Assembly (NCBI GenBank): GCA_016784545.1
Contig: JADHUM010000052.1
Span: 1-34,074, forward strand
Source: Candidatus Neomarinimicrobiota bacterium
GTDB taxonomy: Bacteria > Fidelibacterota > UBA8477 > JABMPR01
Reading direction: 5' to 3'
DNA: 34,074 nt
The notes under the pieces were generated by a model, which was not told the DNA's origin, searched no databases, and worked only from the letters and a program-made list of their open reading frames with translations. The translations under genes and the position numbers were made by a program. Shown here one piece after another: positions 1-9,232 of this stretch; within the stretch, counting starts at the first letter, position 1, and each line of letters begins with the position of its first letter.

Positions 1-197
1 TTATGAGACATATTACTTAACAGAAAGGAAACTGTTCATCTAAAGATCGCTGATAATCAGATATCGTGAACCCACAAACTTTTTTGATCAAATGTATCAG
101 ACAAAACTCTTTAACTGGGCTTTATATCGGAATCAGGGAGTATATATCTGAAATCAGCATTACTTGCCAAGCAATGGCGCAAAATCTATATTCACGC
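1..197. other. Left-edge non-coding stretch
   Basis: No gene can be supported here. Stops occur early in every frame. One forward frame is open from the window edge and closes with TAA at 41-43, so the last 13 codons of an upstream gene are possible but unproven. The rest is AT-rich with no clear promoter or RNA. Together with the tRNA remnant that follows, 1-382 is the only gene-poor stretch longer than 300 bases in the window. Confidence 0.5.
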
Positions 198-310
198 GCT
201 TTTTTATTGCCACCCCACCCGCCGCTGTTGGCGGGTCCCTAGCTTCCGTCTACGCCTACCGGCTACGACGGGACAAGCAGTTGGTAGAGCAGTCAGTGTG
301 TGTCTCCCTG
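198..310 (+). pseudogene. Interrupted remnant of a tRNA-Thr gene (5' half)
   Basis: Blocks of the intact tRNA at 383-455 recur here in the same order. The upstream flank GCTTTTTTA is at 198-206 (372-380 in the intact copy), with the same two-base gap before GCCACCC at 209-215. CCCTAGCT follows at 237-244 and CAGTTGGTAGAGCA, 14 identical bases, at 278-291. A weaker echo of the T arm (GTCAG, then TCTCCCTG) runs to about 310. The blocks are separated by a 21-base palindromic insert (216-236) and a GC-rich insert (245-277). No cloverleaf can form, so this is read as a decayed tandem duplicate. The matches are seen directly; the duplication history is inference. Confidence 0.6.
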
Positions 311-347
311 CCCGCCAAGTCGAAGTTGTGAGACGTAGACTGGAGGC
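217..347. repeat. REP-like palindromic sequence inside the tRNA remnant
   Basis: A perfect 7-bp stem, ACCCGCC (217-223) with GGCGGGT (230-236), closes a 6-base loop. A second CCCGCC at 311-316 could also pair with GGCGGG at 230-235. Farther out, GCTTCCGTCTACG (242-254) is an imperfect inverted match of CGTAGACTGGAGGC (334-347). The stretch is much richer in GC than its surroundings. This resembles short dispersed intergenic palindromes, but no second full copy is visible in this window, so calling it a repeat family is inference. Confidence 0.4.
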
Positions 348-382
348 TTTCGAAGGGATGAAACACAATTTGCTTTTTTAAC

Positions 383-455
<73 letters not shown>

Positions 456-505
456 CAGTTCAGATTTTATGTTTATAATTTAAGATTTAAAATTGAGGAA
501 TTGTT

Positions 506-554
506 ACTCTCCTGGGTCTGCCTATCGTGGCTGCAGGAGTAGATAGGTGGCTCA
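506..554 (+). pseudogene. Interrupted remnant of the tRNA-Thr 3' end
   Basis: ACTCTCCTGGGT (506-517) and GTGGCTCA (547-554) match the T arm, acceptor strand and first flanking bases of the intact tRNA (440-457). They are separated by a 29-base insert at 518-546. CCTATC (521-526) and GATAGG (542-547) make a 6-bp inverted repeat across the insert. As in the upstream remnant, the break in the tRNA sequence is filled by a small palindrome. It cannot form a tRNA. Whether it arose by duplication followed by insertion, or by recombination at the tRNA, cannot be told from one sequence. Confidence 0.5.
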
Positions 555-583
555 TATCTGATTTAACATTTTCAATTTAAAAT

Positions 584-604
584 TTAAGAATTAAGAATTA
601 AGAA
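584..604. repeat. Three tandem copies of TTAAGAA
   Basis: Exact 7-base direct repeats lie at 584-590, 591-597 and 598-604 in AT-rich DNA, directly after the stop of the minus-strand gene at 605. Probably replication slippage in low-complexity sequence; no role is evident. Confidence 0.6.
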
Positions 605-1000
605 TTATGGCTCTATAGGACCTTGGCAATCCATACTATCCTTAAGCTCAGTCTTTTGGGTTTGGGTGAGTATGCTGAGGGGTTCCTTGCGTCGGTTGTC
701 ACTGAAATGAAACATGGTTAAAATGGGATGCCGCAACATCATTCTGGGACCTGAATACCTCATGACCCGTTTGATGTCATCTTTGATCCCTGGTTTGTAG
801 CAATGGATGGGACAATTCTTACAGGATGTTTTGCCTTCATGAAAAGGGCAGCGATTGAGTCTGTCCAATGCGTAATTTTGCAATTCAGAGCAATTCGAGC
901 AATCTTTCACTAAAAGACCGTGATGATTTTTGCAGTAGAGTTGGATCATTACTTCGACGGTTCTGGATTCTCGTTCAATTCTATTGGTAAATATGGACAT
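605..1000 (-). CDS. ygbA: YgbA family protein (nitrous-oxide-stimulated promoter family)
   Basis: A 131-residue cytosolic protein with the full layout of the YgbA_NO family: TVEVMIQLYCKNHHG near the N terminus, a CSNC pair, then CPFHEGKTSCKNCPIHCYKP and RVMRYSGPRMMLRHP. The many conserved Cys and His residues suggest metal or iron-sulfur binding. Relatives in enterobacteria are induced by nitrosative stress and linked to recovery of iron-sulfur metabolism; that is family knowledge, not shown here. The gene lies 9 bases downstream of the GNAT gene on the same strand and probably shares its transcript. No NO-responsive operator was recognised. Confidence 0.85.
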   Translation of the reverse strand: MSIFTNRIERESRTVEVMIQLYCKNHHGLLVKDCSNCSELQNYALDRLNRCPFHEGKTSCKNCPIHCYKPGIKDDIKRVMRYSGPRMMLRHPILTMFHFSDNRRKEPLSILTQTQKTELKDSMDCQGPIEP

Positions 1001-1009
1001 TATATATTC

Positions 1010-1552
1010 TCAACTATCCCTTTTCTTGAAGTAATCAGCCCGATCAATCCGATATTTCACGACGACGAAGCCGTCTGGCTCCATCATTTCTTGCTCATAT
1101 TCTAGACCAACCTTTTCCATTACTCGCCGCGAGGCACCATTGTCTGGGTCGGCAATAGCCATAATCACATCAAGTCCCAGTTCCTCAAAGCCTTTTTTAA
1201 CCAGCGCCAATGAACCTTCTGTGGCAATACCCCGACCCCAGTATTTTTGTTTCAGGCGATAACCCAACTCAGTTTCTGATGCATTTACCCGGTTGGGACG
1301 GAGATGAAACCACCCCATAAAAGCACCACTGGCCATTTCAATGGCGGCCCAGAGTCCCTGTCTATCCAGATCCCTATAGTACTTCATTATTCTTGGCAAA
1401 ATCTTCTCGGTGACATGGTCACGAGGTGTGGGTTTGCCACCATTGATATAAAGAGTGACCTGGGGATCAGAATCCAGATCAACCAGATTATCAATATCCA
1501 ATGCGGTAAATTCTCTCAGTATCAGTCGTTGGGTTTCCAGATATACTTTCAT
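1010..1552 (-). CDS. GNAT N-acetyltransferase, RimJ/RimL-like
   Basis: Transfers an acetyl group from acetyl-CoA to an amine; the substrate is not predictable. The N-terminal ETQRLILREFT strand and the acetyl-CoA loop QKYWGRGIATEG are typical of the RimJ/RimL branch, followed by NGASRRVMEKVGLEYE, the usual C-terminal region. A GTG start at 1567 is possible, but the ATG at 1552 has AAGGA just upstream and begins directly before the conserved ETQRL, so 180 residues are preferred. The gene is divergent from carA across about 190 bases of AT-rich DNA and is followed closely by the YgbA gene. Confidence 0.85.
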   Translation of the reverse strand: MKVYLETQRLILREFTALDIDNLVDLDSDPQVTLYINGGKPTPRDHVTEKILPRIMKYYRDLDRQGLWAAIEMASGAFMGWFHLRPNRVNASETELGYRLKQKYWGRGIATEGSLALVKKGFEELGLDVIMAIADPDNGASRRVMEKVGLEYEQEMMEPDGFVVVKYRIDRADYFKKRDS

Positions 1553-1741
1553 CGGTTCCTTAATCACGAATTATTGCTTTCATATTAACTTAAGTTCATC
1601 CCTCATCTAAATGATTTCAAACCCTTAATCCTTCAAATTTTTTCGCCACATCTACATCCTTCTTTAATTATTTAACAAAATAGTCAGATTTGCTCATTTT
1701 TGGGGTTGCAGATCGATGATAAAAAGTGAGATTAAGCTTTA

Positions 1742-2842
1742 ATGAAAAAGCCCGCCATCCTCCTTCTGGAAAACGGACACCTCTTTAAAGGATATTCTTT
1801 GGGCGCTATCGGTACCTCCGGTGGTGAAGTCTGTTTTAATACAAGCATGACTGGTTATCAAGAGATTCTCACAGATCCCTCATACTGCGGTCAAATCATA
1901 ACCATGACTGCTCCCCACATTGGTAATTACGGGGTCAATCCCGAGGATACCGAAAGTCACAAAATTCAGGCCCGAGGGTTGATCGTACGAGAAGCCAGTC
2001 CCATCCATTCCAATTATCGCGCGGTCCAAAGCCTTGATGACTATTTGACGGAGGCTGGAGTAGTTGGTATCGAGGGCATAGACACACGCCAATTGACACG
2101 CATTATTCGTGATGAAGGCGCCATGAATGGGATCATCAGCAGTGATGATCTGGATCTGGCTTCATTAAAGAAAAAATTGAAACTTGTCCCTGCCATGACC
2201 GGGCAGGATCTGGTTCAGGAAGTGAGTTGTAAAGAAACCTGGACCTGGCCCAGTGAAAAACCTGACCCTTCATATCGTGTGGTCGCGCTGGATCTTGGCA
2301 TCAAATTCAACATTATTAGACAACTCGCTGAAAATGACTGCGAAGTAATTATTGTCCCTGCCACAACTTCTGCTGATGAGATATTAGCTCTGAATCCCCA
2401 TGGCATTTTTCTTTCCAATGGTCCTGGCGATCCTGAACCTGTGAATTATGCCATTGAAACAGTTAAAGAACTCCTGGACAAAAAACCAATCTTTGGAATA
2501 TGTCTGGGCCACCAAATCCTGGCTCTGGCTCAGGGTGCCAGCACTTATAAATTGAAATTCGGCCATCGAGGGGGTAATCATCCAGTCAGGAATCAACTAA
2601 GCGGCAAAGTGGAAATCACCAGTCAGAATCATGGGTTTGCTGTGGAACCATCGAGTCTTCCAGACCACCTGGAGGTAACTCATATAAATCTAAATGATGA
2701 GACTCTGGAAGGGATACGTTGCAAGAATATTCCGGCTTTCTCAGTACAGTATCATCCAGAAGCCAGTCCAGGACCACATGACTCCCGCTATTTGTTTAAA
2801 GAATTTATCCATATGATGGACGAGTATGCCAAAAAGAACTGA
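1742..2842 (+). CDS. carA: Carbamoyl-phosphate synthase small subunit (glutaminase)
   Basis: Hydrolyses glutamine and channels ammonia to CarB for carbamoyl phosphate, feeding pyrimidine and arginine synthesis. At 366 residues it is full length. The N-terminal CarA domain (about 1-150, with [17 protein letters not shown]) is followed by a class I glutamine amidotransferase domain. The nucleophile is Cys254 in GICLGHQ, and the triad is completed by His338 and Glu340 in [19 protein letters not shown] forms the oxyanion region. The Shine-Dalgarno site is weak (GTGAG upstream). The stop lies inside carB, so the two subunits are probably translationally coupled. No attenuator or pyrimidine-responsive leader was seen in the 174-base upstream gap. 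Confidence 0.97.
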   Translation: MKKPAILLLENGHLFKGYSLGAIGTSGGEVCFNTSMTGYQEILTDPSYCGQIITMTAPHIGNYGVNPEDTESHKIQARGLIVREASPIHSNYRAVQSLDDYLTEAGVVGIEGIDTRQLTRIIRDEGAMNGIISSDDLDLASLKKKLKLVPAMTGQDLVQEVSCKETWTWPSEKPDPSYRVVALDLGIKFNIIRQLAENDCEVIIVPATTSADEILALNPHGIFLSNGPGDPEPVNYAIETVKELLDKKPIFGICLGHQILALAQGASTYKLKFGHRGGNHPVRNQLSGKVEITSQNHGFAVEPSSLPDHLEVTHINLNDETLEGIRCKNIPAFSVQYHPEASPGPHDSRYLFKEFIHMMDEYAKKN

Positions 2843-5800
2843 TATTAAATCTATCCTTATCCTGGGCGCAGGTCCTATTGTCATTGGACAAGCCTGTGAG
2901 TTCGATTATTCAGGGACGCAAGCATGCCGGGCATTGAGGGAAGAAGGCTACCGAATTATTCTGGTGAATTCCAATCCCGCTACCATCATGACCGATAGAG
3001 AATTGGCCGATGCAACTTACCTGGAGCCACTGACCCCGGGCATTGTGACCGCCATCATTGAAAAAGAGAGACCTGATGCTATCCTGCCAACAGTGGGTGG
3101 ACAAACCGCTCTGGATCTGGCAATCAAACTGGATAAACTCGGTGTATTGAAGAAGTACGGGGTTCAACTCATTGGTGCTGATGTAGAAGCTATCAACAAG
3201 GCTGAGGACAGAGAACAATTTAAAGCTGTCATGGATAGCGTTGGAATTGATACTGCCAGGGGTGGATTTGCCCGGAGTATTGAATCTGCTATTGAGATGG
3301 TAAAAAATACCGGCTTCCCTGCCATCATTCGTCCCTCCTTTACCATGGGTGGCACTGGTGGAGCAACTGCCTACAACAATGAAGAGTTTCGTGAATTAGT
3401 TGATAAGGGTTTATCTGCAAGCCCCATTGGGGAAGTGCTGATTGAAGAATCTTTGTTGGGTTGGAAAGAATTTGAGATGGAGGTGGTGCGGGATAAGAAC
3501 GATAATGCCATCATCATTTGCTCTATTGAAAATATTGACCCCATGGGCGTGCATACTGGAGATTCAGTCACCGTCGCCCCAGCCATGACCCTGACAGATA
3601 AAGAATATCAGAAGATGCGCAACTGGTCCATTGAGTGTCTGCGGGCCATCGGAGTTGAGACAGGCGGTTCAAACGTACAATTTGCAGTTGATCCAGTATC
3701 TGGCCGTATGATTGTCATCGAAATGAATCCCAGAGTGAGTCGATCCTCGGCATTGGCTTCCAAGGCGACGGGGTTTCCAATTGCTAAAATTGCTGCAAAA
3801 TTAGCCGTTGGATATCTCCTGGATGAGCTCCCTAATGAGATCACGGGTAAAACCCTGGCAGCCTTTGAACCCAGTATTGATTATATCGTTACCAAAGTAC
3901 CCCGTTTCGATTTTGAAAAATTCCCTACGGCTGACGGTATTCTCGGTGTTCAGATGCAATCGGTAGGTGAAGTGATGGCCATTGGACGAACCTTTAAGGA
4001 GAGTCTACAAAAAGCTTTCCGCTCCTTGGAAGTTGGGTTGGTAGGTCTGGAACCTAAAAAGGTTGCAGGTAGAGAGCTGGATCTCAAAAAGATGCGTTTT
4101 GCTACTGCTTTTCGCCTGGTCAAAATCTGGAAAGCCTTCCAGGATGGTGTGGCACTCGACACCCTCCAAAAGATCACTCAAATCGATCCATGGTTTCTGT
4201 ACCAGATTCAAGAACTGGCCTTGGATCCTGTTCCAAAATTTGATCACGATTCAATCCGGGAGTATAAGCGACGTGGCTATTCAGACGTTCAATTAGCACA
4301 GCGCCTGGATAAAACAGAGTCTGATATCAGAGCCTTCAGAGTTGCTGAAGGGATTTTGCCGACTTTTAAGGAAGTTGATACATGTGCCGCTGAGTTTCCT
4401 GCCAGGACCTCATATGTATATTCAACTTATGAAACCGAGAATGAAGTCACTCCTCTCACTGGAAAAAAGGTGATGATACTGGGTGGTGGTCCAAACCGTA
4501 TTGGACAGGGGTTGGAATTTGACTATTGTTGTGTTCAGGCTGTTTTTGGTTTGAATGAAATGGGTTATCAAACCATTATGGTGAATTGTAATCCTGAGAC
4601 AGTATCCACCGATTTTGATATCTCGGACCGCCTATATTTTGAACCCCTGACTTTCGAAAATGTGATGAATATCGTGGATTTGGAAAAACCTGATGGTGTA
4701 CTGGTGCAATTTGGCGGTCAAACACCCCTGAATATTGCAAACAGGCTCCAGGAAGCAGGCGTGAAGATCATTGGTACCAATCCATCAGCAATAGACCTGG
4801 CAGAAGATCGCAAAAAGTTTGGTGCCATCCTTGACAAATTAAAAATTCCTGCTCCGGCATATGGAACCGCCTTCACCATTGAGGAAGCCTCTTTCGTAGC
4901 CACAGAAATTGGTTATCCCGTTCTGGTGCGACCCTCCTATGTGCTGGGTGGTAGAGGAATGGAGATTGTTTACACAGAAGAATCGCTCAAAAAATATGTT
5001 GCTCAAGCAGCTCTGGTCAGTGGTGACCATCCCGTCCTGATTGATGCCTTTCTGGAAGATGCTTTTGAATTTGATGTTGATGCCATCTGTGATGGCGAAG
5101 ACGTTTATATCGGGGGGATTCTCCAACATATCGAAGAGGCTGGAATACATTCCGGTGATTCAGCCTGTGTAATTCCCCCCTATCAACTACTCCCCAATCA
5201 TCGCAAGCGCATTGAAAAATACACTCGAAATCTAGCCCTTACGCTCAAAACCATTGGACTCATCAACATCCAATTCGCCATGAAGGATGGGGTCGTATAC
5301 GTTCTTGAGGTGAATCCCAGAGCCAGCAGAACCGTTCCCTTTGTAAGTAAGGTGACTGATGTTCCTCTGGCCAAATATGCCGCACAGCTGGCTGCAGGGA
5401 AAAAGCTCAGTGATCTCGATCTGCACCGGGAAAAGCACGCTCTCATAGCGGTTAAAAAGCCTGTATTCCCTTTCAACAAATTCCCGCATCAAAACGTATT
5501 CCTTTCACCTGAAATGAAATCCACGGGGGAGGTCATTGGTCTGGATACCAGATTGGGGGCCGCTTTCGCAAAAGCTGAAATTGGTGCCGGAAATCACTTA
5601 CCCACCAAGGGATCAGTTTTTATTTCAGTCAATGATCATGATAAACAAAACACCATCGAAATTGCCCGTGATTTTCAAGAGATGGGATTCCAAATCATGG
5701 CTACCCAGGGAACGGCTGAGGTTCTCAGAGAAAATGGTTTGATCGTCCAGGCTATTTATAAAGTCAATGAAGGCCGACCCCATGTGGCTGACCACATTAA

Positions 5801-6002
5801 GAATGGAGAAATCCAGTTGGTCATCAACACCCCCATGGGCGCTATAGCACGTGAGGATGAGTATTCTATTGGCCGAGCTGCCATCCGGTATAAAATTCCA
5901 GTTATTACCACCCTCTCAGGTGCAAAAACTGCCGTCCGAGGTATACGGCGCTTAGCCCTGGATGATTTAACGGTGAACAGCCTCCAAGATATTTTTAATT
6001 GA
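2826..6002 (+). CDS. carB: Carbamoyl-phosphate synthase large subunit
   Basis: Makes carbamoyl phosphate from ammonia, bicarbonate and two ATP. At 1058 residues it is close to the usual length of about 1070 and carries both homologous ATP-grasp halves. The first begins with [20 protein letters not shown], the second with [20 protein letters not shown] (near residue 550). Matching NPRVSR and NPRASR motifs occur at the end of each ATP-grasp domain. The C-terminal MGS-like regulatory domain (about 930 to the end) contains [13 protein letters not shown] and VINTPMG, so allosteric control is likely retained. The start overlaps carA by 17 bases. No defects were noted. Confidence 0.97.
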   Translation: MPKRTDIKSILILGAGPIVIGQACEFDYSGTQACRALREEGYRIILVNSNPATIMTDRELADATYLEPLTPGIVTAIIEKERPDAILPTVGGQTALDLAIKLDKLGVLKKYGVQLIGADVEAINKAEDREQFKAVMDSVGIDTARGGFARSIESAIEMVKNTGFPAIIRPSFTMGGTGGATAYNNEEFRELVDKGLSASPIGEVLIEESLLGWKEFEMEVVRDKNDNAIIICSIENIDPMGVHTGDSVTVAPAMTLTDKEYQKMRNWSIECLRAIGVETGGSNVQFAVDPVSGRMIVIEMNPRVSRSSALASKATGFPIAKIAAKLAVGYLLDELPNEITGKTLAAFEPSIDYIVTKVPRFDFEKFPTADGILGVQMQSVGEVMAIGRTFKESLQKAFRSLEVGLVGLEPKKVAGRELDLKKMRFATAFRLVKIWKAFQDGVALDTLQKITQIDPWFLYQIQELALDPVPKFDHDSIREYKRRGYSDVQLAQRLDKTESDIRAFRVAEGILPTFKEVDTCAAEFPARTSYVYSTYETENEVTPLTGKKVMILGGGPNRIGQGLEFDYCCVQAVFGLNEMGYQTIMVNCNPETVSTDFDISDRLYFEPLTFENVMNIVDLEKPDGVLVQFGGQTPLNIANRLQEAGVKIIGTNPSAIDLAEDRKKFGAILDKLKIPAPAYGTAFTIEEASFVATEIGYPVLVRPSYVLGGRGMEIVYTEESLKKYVAQAALVSGDHPVLIDAFLEDAFEFDVDAICDGEDVYIGGILQHIEEAGIHSGDSACVIPPYQLLPNHRKRIEKYTRNLALTLKTIGLINIQFAMKDGVVYVLEVNPRASRTVPFVSKVTDVPLAKYAAQLAAGKKLSDLDLHREKHALIAVKKPVFPFNKFPHQNVFLSPEMKSTGEVIGLDTRLGAAFAKAEIGAGNHLPTKGSVFISVNDHDKQNTIEIARDFQEMGFQIMATQGTAEVLRENGLIVQAIYKVNEGRPHVADHIKNGEIQLVINTPMGAIAREDEYSIGRAAIRYKIPVITTLSGAKTAVRGIRRLALDDLTVNSLQDIFN

Positions 6003-6014
6003 TTTTTTCCTCCC

Positions 6015-6036
6015 GTACCGTTTACTTTTCCGGTAC
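6015..6036 (+). terminator. Weak hairpin after carB
   Basis: GTACCG (6015-6020) and CGGTAC (6031-6036) form a 6-bp stem with a 10-base loop, 12 bases after the carB stop. No T-run follows, so an intrinsic terminator is uncertain; it could be a processing or attenuation hairpin before the lipase gene. Confidence 0.25.
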
Positions 6037-6094
6037 CATCTAATTGCACTAAAAATTGGGCTTAACCAATACCAAGGGGTATTAAGGGGAAATC

Positions 6095-6937
6095 ATGACT
6101 GTGTTAGCGATTCCATCTGAGGTAACTTTTACAACAGCAGATAATTTTGATATTTTTGAGCAAACCTGGCCTTGCAAGGAAGCCAAAGGGGTGGTACTGA
6201 TTACCCATGGGGTGGCAGAACATTCTGGTCGCTACGCGCATGTCGCGCAATCCCTGGTGGATGCCGGTTATACAGTAGTAGGCTTTGATTTGAGAGGTCA
6301 TGGAAAATCTTCAGGGAAACGAAATTACATCAATTCCTTTCAGGACTATTTAAATGATCTTCAGGAAGTGCTGAATCGTACCAAAGCCAGTTATCCCGAT
6401 CTACCTCTTTTCCTGTTCGGGCATAGCATGGGTGGAGGTATTGTTACGCTCTTCACCATCGAAAGGAATCCTGATGTAAAGGGTGTGCTTCTCAGTGGAC
6501 CTTCAGTTAAGGTTAGTGATGATATTTCACCCTTCCTCCAAAAAATCTCTGGTGTAATCAGCGCTATTCTCCCCAAGCTACCTGTGATAAAATTGGAAAG
6601 TACTGACATTTCGAAAGATCCGGAAGTTGTAAAAGCCTACGATGAGGATCCCCTAAATTATCGCGGAGGCATCCTGGCCAGAACCGGCTCTGAGTTGCTT
6701 AATGCCACCAAGACAATTACTGCACGTTCCCACGTCATTGATCTTCCCATCCTGATTATGCATGGCGACTCTGATAAGCTTGCTGACAAGAGTGGTAGTG
6801 AAATGCTCTATGCCAATGTGAGTTCAACCGACAAAACATTAAAAATATATGCAGGTTTGTATCACGAAATTTTGAATGAGCCAGAACAAGATCAGGTAAA
6901 GGCCGATATCATCAACTGGTTGAATGCTCATGTTTGA
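6095..6937 (+). CDS. Alpha/beta hydrolase, monoacylglycerol-lipase-like
   Basis: A 280-residue hydrolase of the serine aminopeptidase S33/monoglyceride lipase group, likely cleaving monoacylglycerol or lysophospholipid to a fatty acid and a glycerol-containing product. VVLITHGVAEHSGRY holds the oxyanion turn. The nucleophile is Ser111 in GHSMGG, with Asp227 in HGDSDKL and His257 in YHEILNE completing the triad. FDLRGHGKSSG is the typical loop before the helix. No signal peptide, so it is probably cytosolic or loosely membrane-bound. A good AAGGGG Shine-Dalgarno site precedes the ATG. Glycerol kinase follows, which fits a role in releasing glycerol. Substrate assignment is inference. Confidence 0.85.
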   Translation: MTVLAIPSEVTFTTADNFDIFEQTWPCKEAKGVVLITHGVAEHSGRYAHVAQSLVDAGYTVVGFDLRGHGKSSGKRNYINSFQDYLNDLQEVLNRTKASYPDLPLFLFGHSMGGGIVTLFTIERNPDVKGVLLSGPSVKVSDDISPFLQKISGVISAILPKLPVIKLESTDISKDPEVVKAYDEDPLNYRGGILARTGSELLNATKTITARSHVIDLPILIMHGDSDKLADKSGSEMLYANVSSTDKTLKIYAGLYHEILNEPEQDQVKADIINWLNAHV

Positions 6938-6966
6938 GTTACTGAGTTTTGTGAGTTCCATGAGTT
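6935..6966. repeat. Four spaced copies of TGAGTT
   Basis: TGAGTT occurs at 6935-6940, 6943-6948, 6952-6957 and 6961-6966, spaced 8, 9 and 9 bases apart, starting in the lipase stop codon region and continuing into the gap before glpK. Probably a degenerate short tandem repeat. Confidence 0.5.
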
Positions 6967-7040
6967 CAATGGGTTAGTGAGTATTTGAGTGGAACCGTGG
7001 AGGTCTTTTAATCTTTGTTGAAAAATAATTGGATCTAATT

Positions 7041-8489
7041 ATGGCGATTCTTTCTATAGATCAGGGCACCACAGGTACCACCGTCATATTGGTAGGTTCT
7101 GAAGGACAGATTCTCGCTAAAACCTATCATGAGTTTCAGCAATTCTACCCTCAACGTGGCTGGGTTGAGCACGATCCAGAAGAAATCTGGGAAACCGTGG
7201 TTGAGTGTGTTGGAGAAATTTGTGCCGCCAATTCAGAAGTGATTGAAGGTATAGGTATCACCAATCAAAGGGAAACCACCGTCATCTGGGATGCTGATAC
7301 AGGCAACCCTGTATACAATGCCATCGTCTGGCAATGTCGTCGGACCGCCTCTATTTGTGAGAGCCTGGAACCACATAGGGGTCTAATAATAGAAAGAACA
7401 GGGTTGCCCCTCGATGCCTATTTTAGCGCTACCAAAGCCCAGTGGATTTTGAATCATGCGACTATAAATCCAGACCAGAATTTGAAGTTTGGAACCATAG
7501 ATACCTGGCTTATCTGGAAGCTTACTGGCGGGGATGTTCATGCAACGGATTATTCCAATGCTTCCCGTACCATGCTTTTTAATATTCATGATAAGCGTTG
7601 GGACGCTGAACTATGCGACCTGCTTAAAGTCCCCATAGACATGCTTCCTGATGTAAGAAATTCCTCAGATGACTACGGGACAGTTTCTACGCTATCTGAA
7701 CTAGATGGTATTCCCATTTGCGGCGTGGCTGGAGATCAGCAGGCCTCGCTATACGGGCAACAATGTTTTCAAAAGGGTGAAACAAAAAACACCTATGGAA
7801 CGGGTTGTTTCATCATGATGAATACAGGTGCTGAAGCTATTCAATCAGAGTACGGGTTAATCACAACACTGGCAGCGGATCCTGATGGCAAACCCTGTTA
7901 TGCCCTTGAGGGTTCAATTTTTATTGCCGGAGCAGCCATTCAATGGCTCAGGGACGAATTAGGCCTCATCAAGACCGCAGCTGAGAGCGAAGCTGCGGCT
8001 TTATCCGTGAGTGATACTGATGGTGTTTATCTGGTACCAGCGTTTACGGGATTAGGTGCACCCCACTGGGATATGGAAGCAAGGGGAATGCTTACCGGAC
8101 TTACCCGGGGATCCAATAAGAATCATATCATACGCGCCAGTCTGGAAGCCATGGCTTACCAGACTTACGATGTTATTCAGACTATGGAAAAAGAGACTGG
8201 AGTGAACATCAGATCACTTGCGGTGGACGGGGGAGCAACTGAGAATAATTTTCTCATGCAATTCCAGGCAGATATCCTGCAAATTGAAGTTCAAAGGGTT
8301 CAATATGTAGAAACGACCGCTCTTGGGGTGGCTTATTTAGCTGGGCTTGGAATTGGGATCTGGGATAAGGAGACCTTGAAATCATTCGCCTCCCAAAAGA
8401 CCATTTTTGCTCCAGAAATATCTGAGAACCAACGGGTTTCCCTGATTGAGGGCTGGAATGCCGCAATCAAACAGGTGGTAACCAGATGA
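7041..8489 (+). CDS. glpK: Glycerol kinase
   Basis: Phosphorylates glycerol to sn-glycerol 3-phosphate using ATP; a cytosolic FGGY-family kinase. At 482 residues it is near the usual 500. Seen are the N-terminal phosphate loop SIDQGTTGTT, the glycerol-binding GITNQRETTVIW (Arg77, Glu78), DTWLIWKLTGG, the catalytic aspartate in GVAGDQQASL, NTYGTGCF, PAFTGLGAPHWD and the C-terminal LAVDGGATENNFLMQ. A TTG at 7029 is in frame, but the ATG at 7041 gives the usual start just before the first strand. It lies about 100 bases after the lipase and overlaps the next gene by four bases, suggesting a glycerolipid operon. No GlpF transporter is nearby. Confidence 0.93.
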   Translation: MAILSIDQGTTGTTVILVGSEGQILAKTYHEFQQFYPQRGWVEHDPEEIWETVVECVGEICAANSEVIEGIGITNQRETTVIWDADTGNPVYNAIVWQCRRTASICESLEPHRGLIIERTGLPLDAYFSATKAQWILNHATINPDQNLKFGTIDTWLIWKLTGGDVHATDYSNASRTMLFNIHDKRWDAELCDLLKVPIDMLPDVRNSSDDYGTVSTLSELDGIPICGVAGDQQASLYGQQCFQKGETKNTYGTGCFIMMNTGAEAIQSEYGLITTLAADPDGKPCYALEGSIFIAGAAIQWLRDELGLIKTAAESEAAALSVSDTDGVYLVPAFTGLGAPHWDMEARGMLTGLTRGSNKNHIIRASLEAMAYQTYDVIQTMEKETGVNIRSLAVDGGATENNFLMQFQADILQIEVQRVQYVETTALGVAYLAGLGIGIWDKETLKSFASQKTIFAPEISENQRVSLIEGWNAAIKQVVTR

Positions 8490-9226
8490 CTTCAACAACG
8501 GGTCCCTTCTCACTGGAATATCCAGGTCATGATTTTGTCTTCTTTTCACCTCCTCACTGGATAGCAATTCTCATTCTTTTCAGTATTTATAGTGCTTTAT
8601 GGCTGAAGCGCGACTGGTTTTCTACTGCAAGGATAGATCTGCGGACTCGCTGGATTGTGGCTGTTCTACTCATAAGCCAGGAATTGAGTCTGAATATTTG
8701 GCATGTAAGTATCGGGGATTGGGATGCGGGCAGTACCCTGCCCCTACACCTGTGTGGTGTTGGAATAGTACTGGCTGCCTTTCTATTAATTAATCGTAAC
8801 TATTTATTGTATGAGCTTGTGTATTTCTGGGGGCTGGGCGGGGCTATTCAAGCTCTGCTGACTCCTGACATTGGAGCCTATGGCTATCCACATTATCGCT
8901 TTTTTCAGTTCTTTCTTTCACATGGAGCCTTAATCTTCGCCAGTCTTTACATGACCTGGATTGGAGGCATGCGTCCCACACACCGTTCCATCTGGAAGGT
9001 TATGGGAATCACCAACATCTATTTGATTTTCATTGCAGGATTTAACTATGTTACTGATGGGAACTATCTATTCATCTGCCATAAGCCTGTAAATGGATCC
9101 ATCATTGATGTTTTGGGTCCCTGGCCCTGGTACATTCTGTCTCTCGAAGTGGTAGCTGTGATTTCATTCTATATTTACTACTCCCCTTTCGCTCTGAAAG
9201 ATCTCATTGCAGGACGTCGTTCTTAG
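8486..9226 (+). CDS. YwaF/TMEM164-like integral membrane protein (TIGR02206 type)
   Basis: A 246-residue membrane protein with about six or seven hydrophobic segments and short loops. The conserved block LHLCGVG (His88, Cys90) is followed by YFWGLGGAIQALLTPD and HYRFFQFFLSHG, which match the TIGR02206/YwaF family; the C-terminal part holds FNYVTDGNYLFI and LGPWPWYI. The eukaryotic relative TMEM164 has been reported as an acyltransferase acting on lysophospholipids through a conserved cysteine; bacterial members remain uncharacterised. The ATGA overlap with glpK indicates translational coupling, supporting a role tied to glycerolipids, which is inference. AGGTGG lies upstream of the start. Confidence 0.8.
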   Translation: MTSTTGPFSLEYPGHDFVFFSPPHWIAILILFSIYSALWLKRDWFSTARIDLRTRWIVAVLLISQELSLNIWHVSIGDWDAGSTLPLHLCGVGIVLAAFLLINRNYLLYELVYFWGLGGAIQALLTPDIGAYGYPHYRFFQFFLSHGALIFASLYMTWIGGMRPTHRSIWKVMGITNIYLIFIAGFNYVTDGNYLFICHKPVNGSIIDVLGPWPWYILSLEVVAVISFYIYYSPFALKDLIAGRRS

Positions 9227-9232
9227 CTTTCT

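Noticed and set aside
2826-2842. carA/carB overlap considered as possible frameshift or fusion
   Set aside because: Both proteins are complete with normal termini; short overlaps between these two genes are common.
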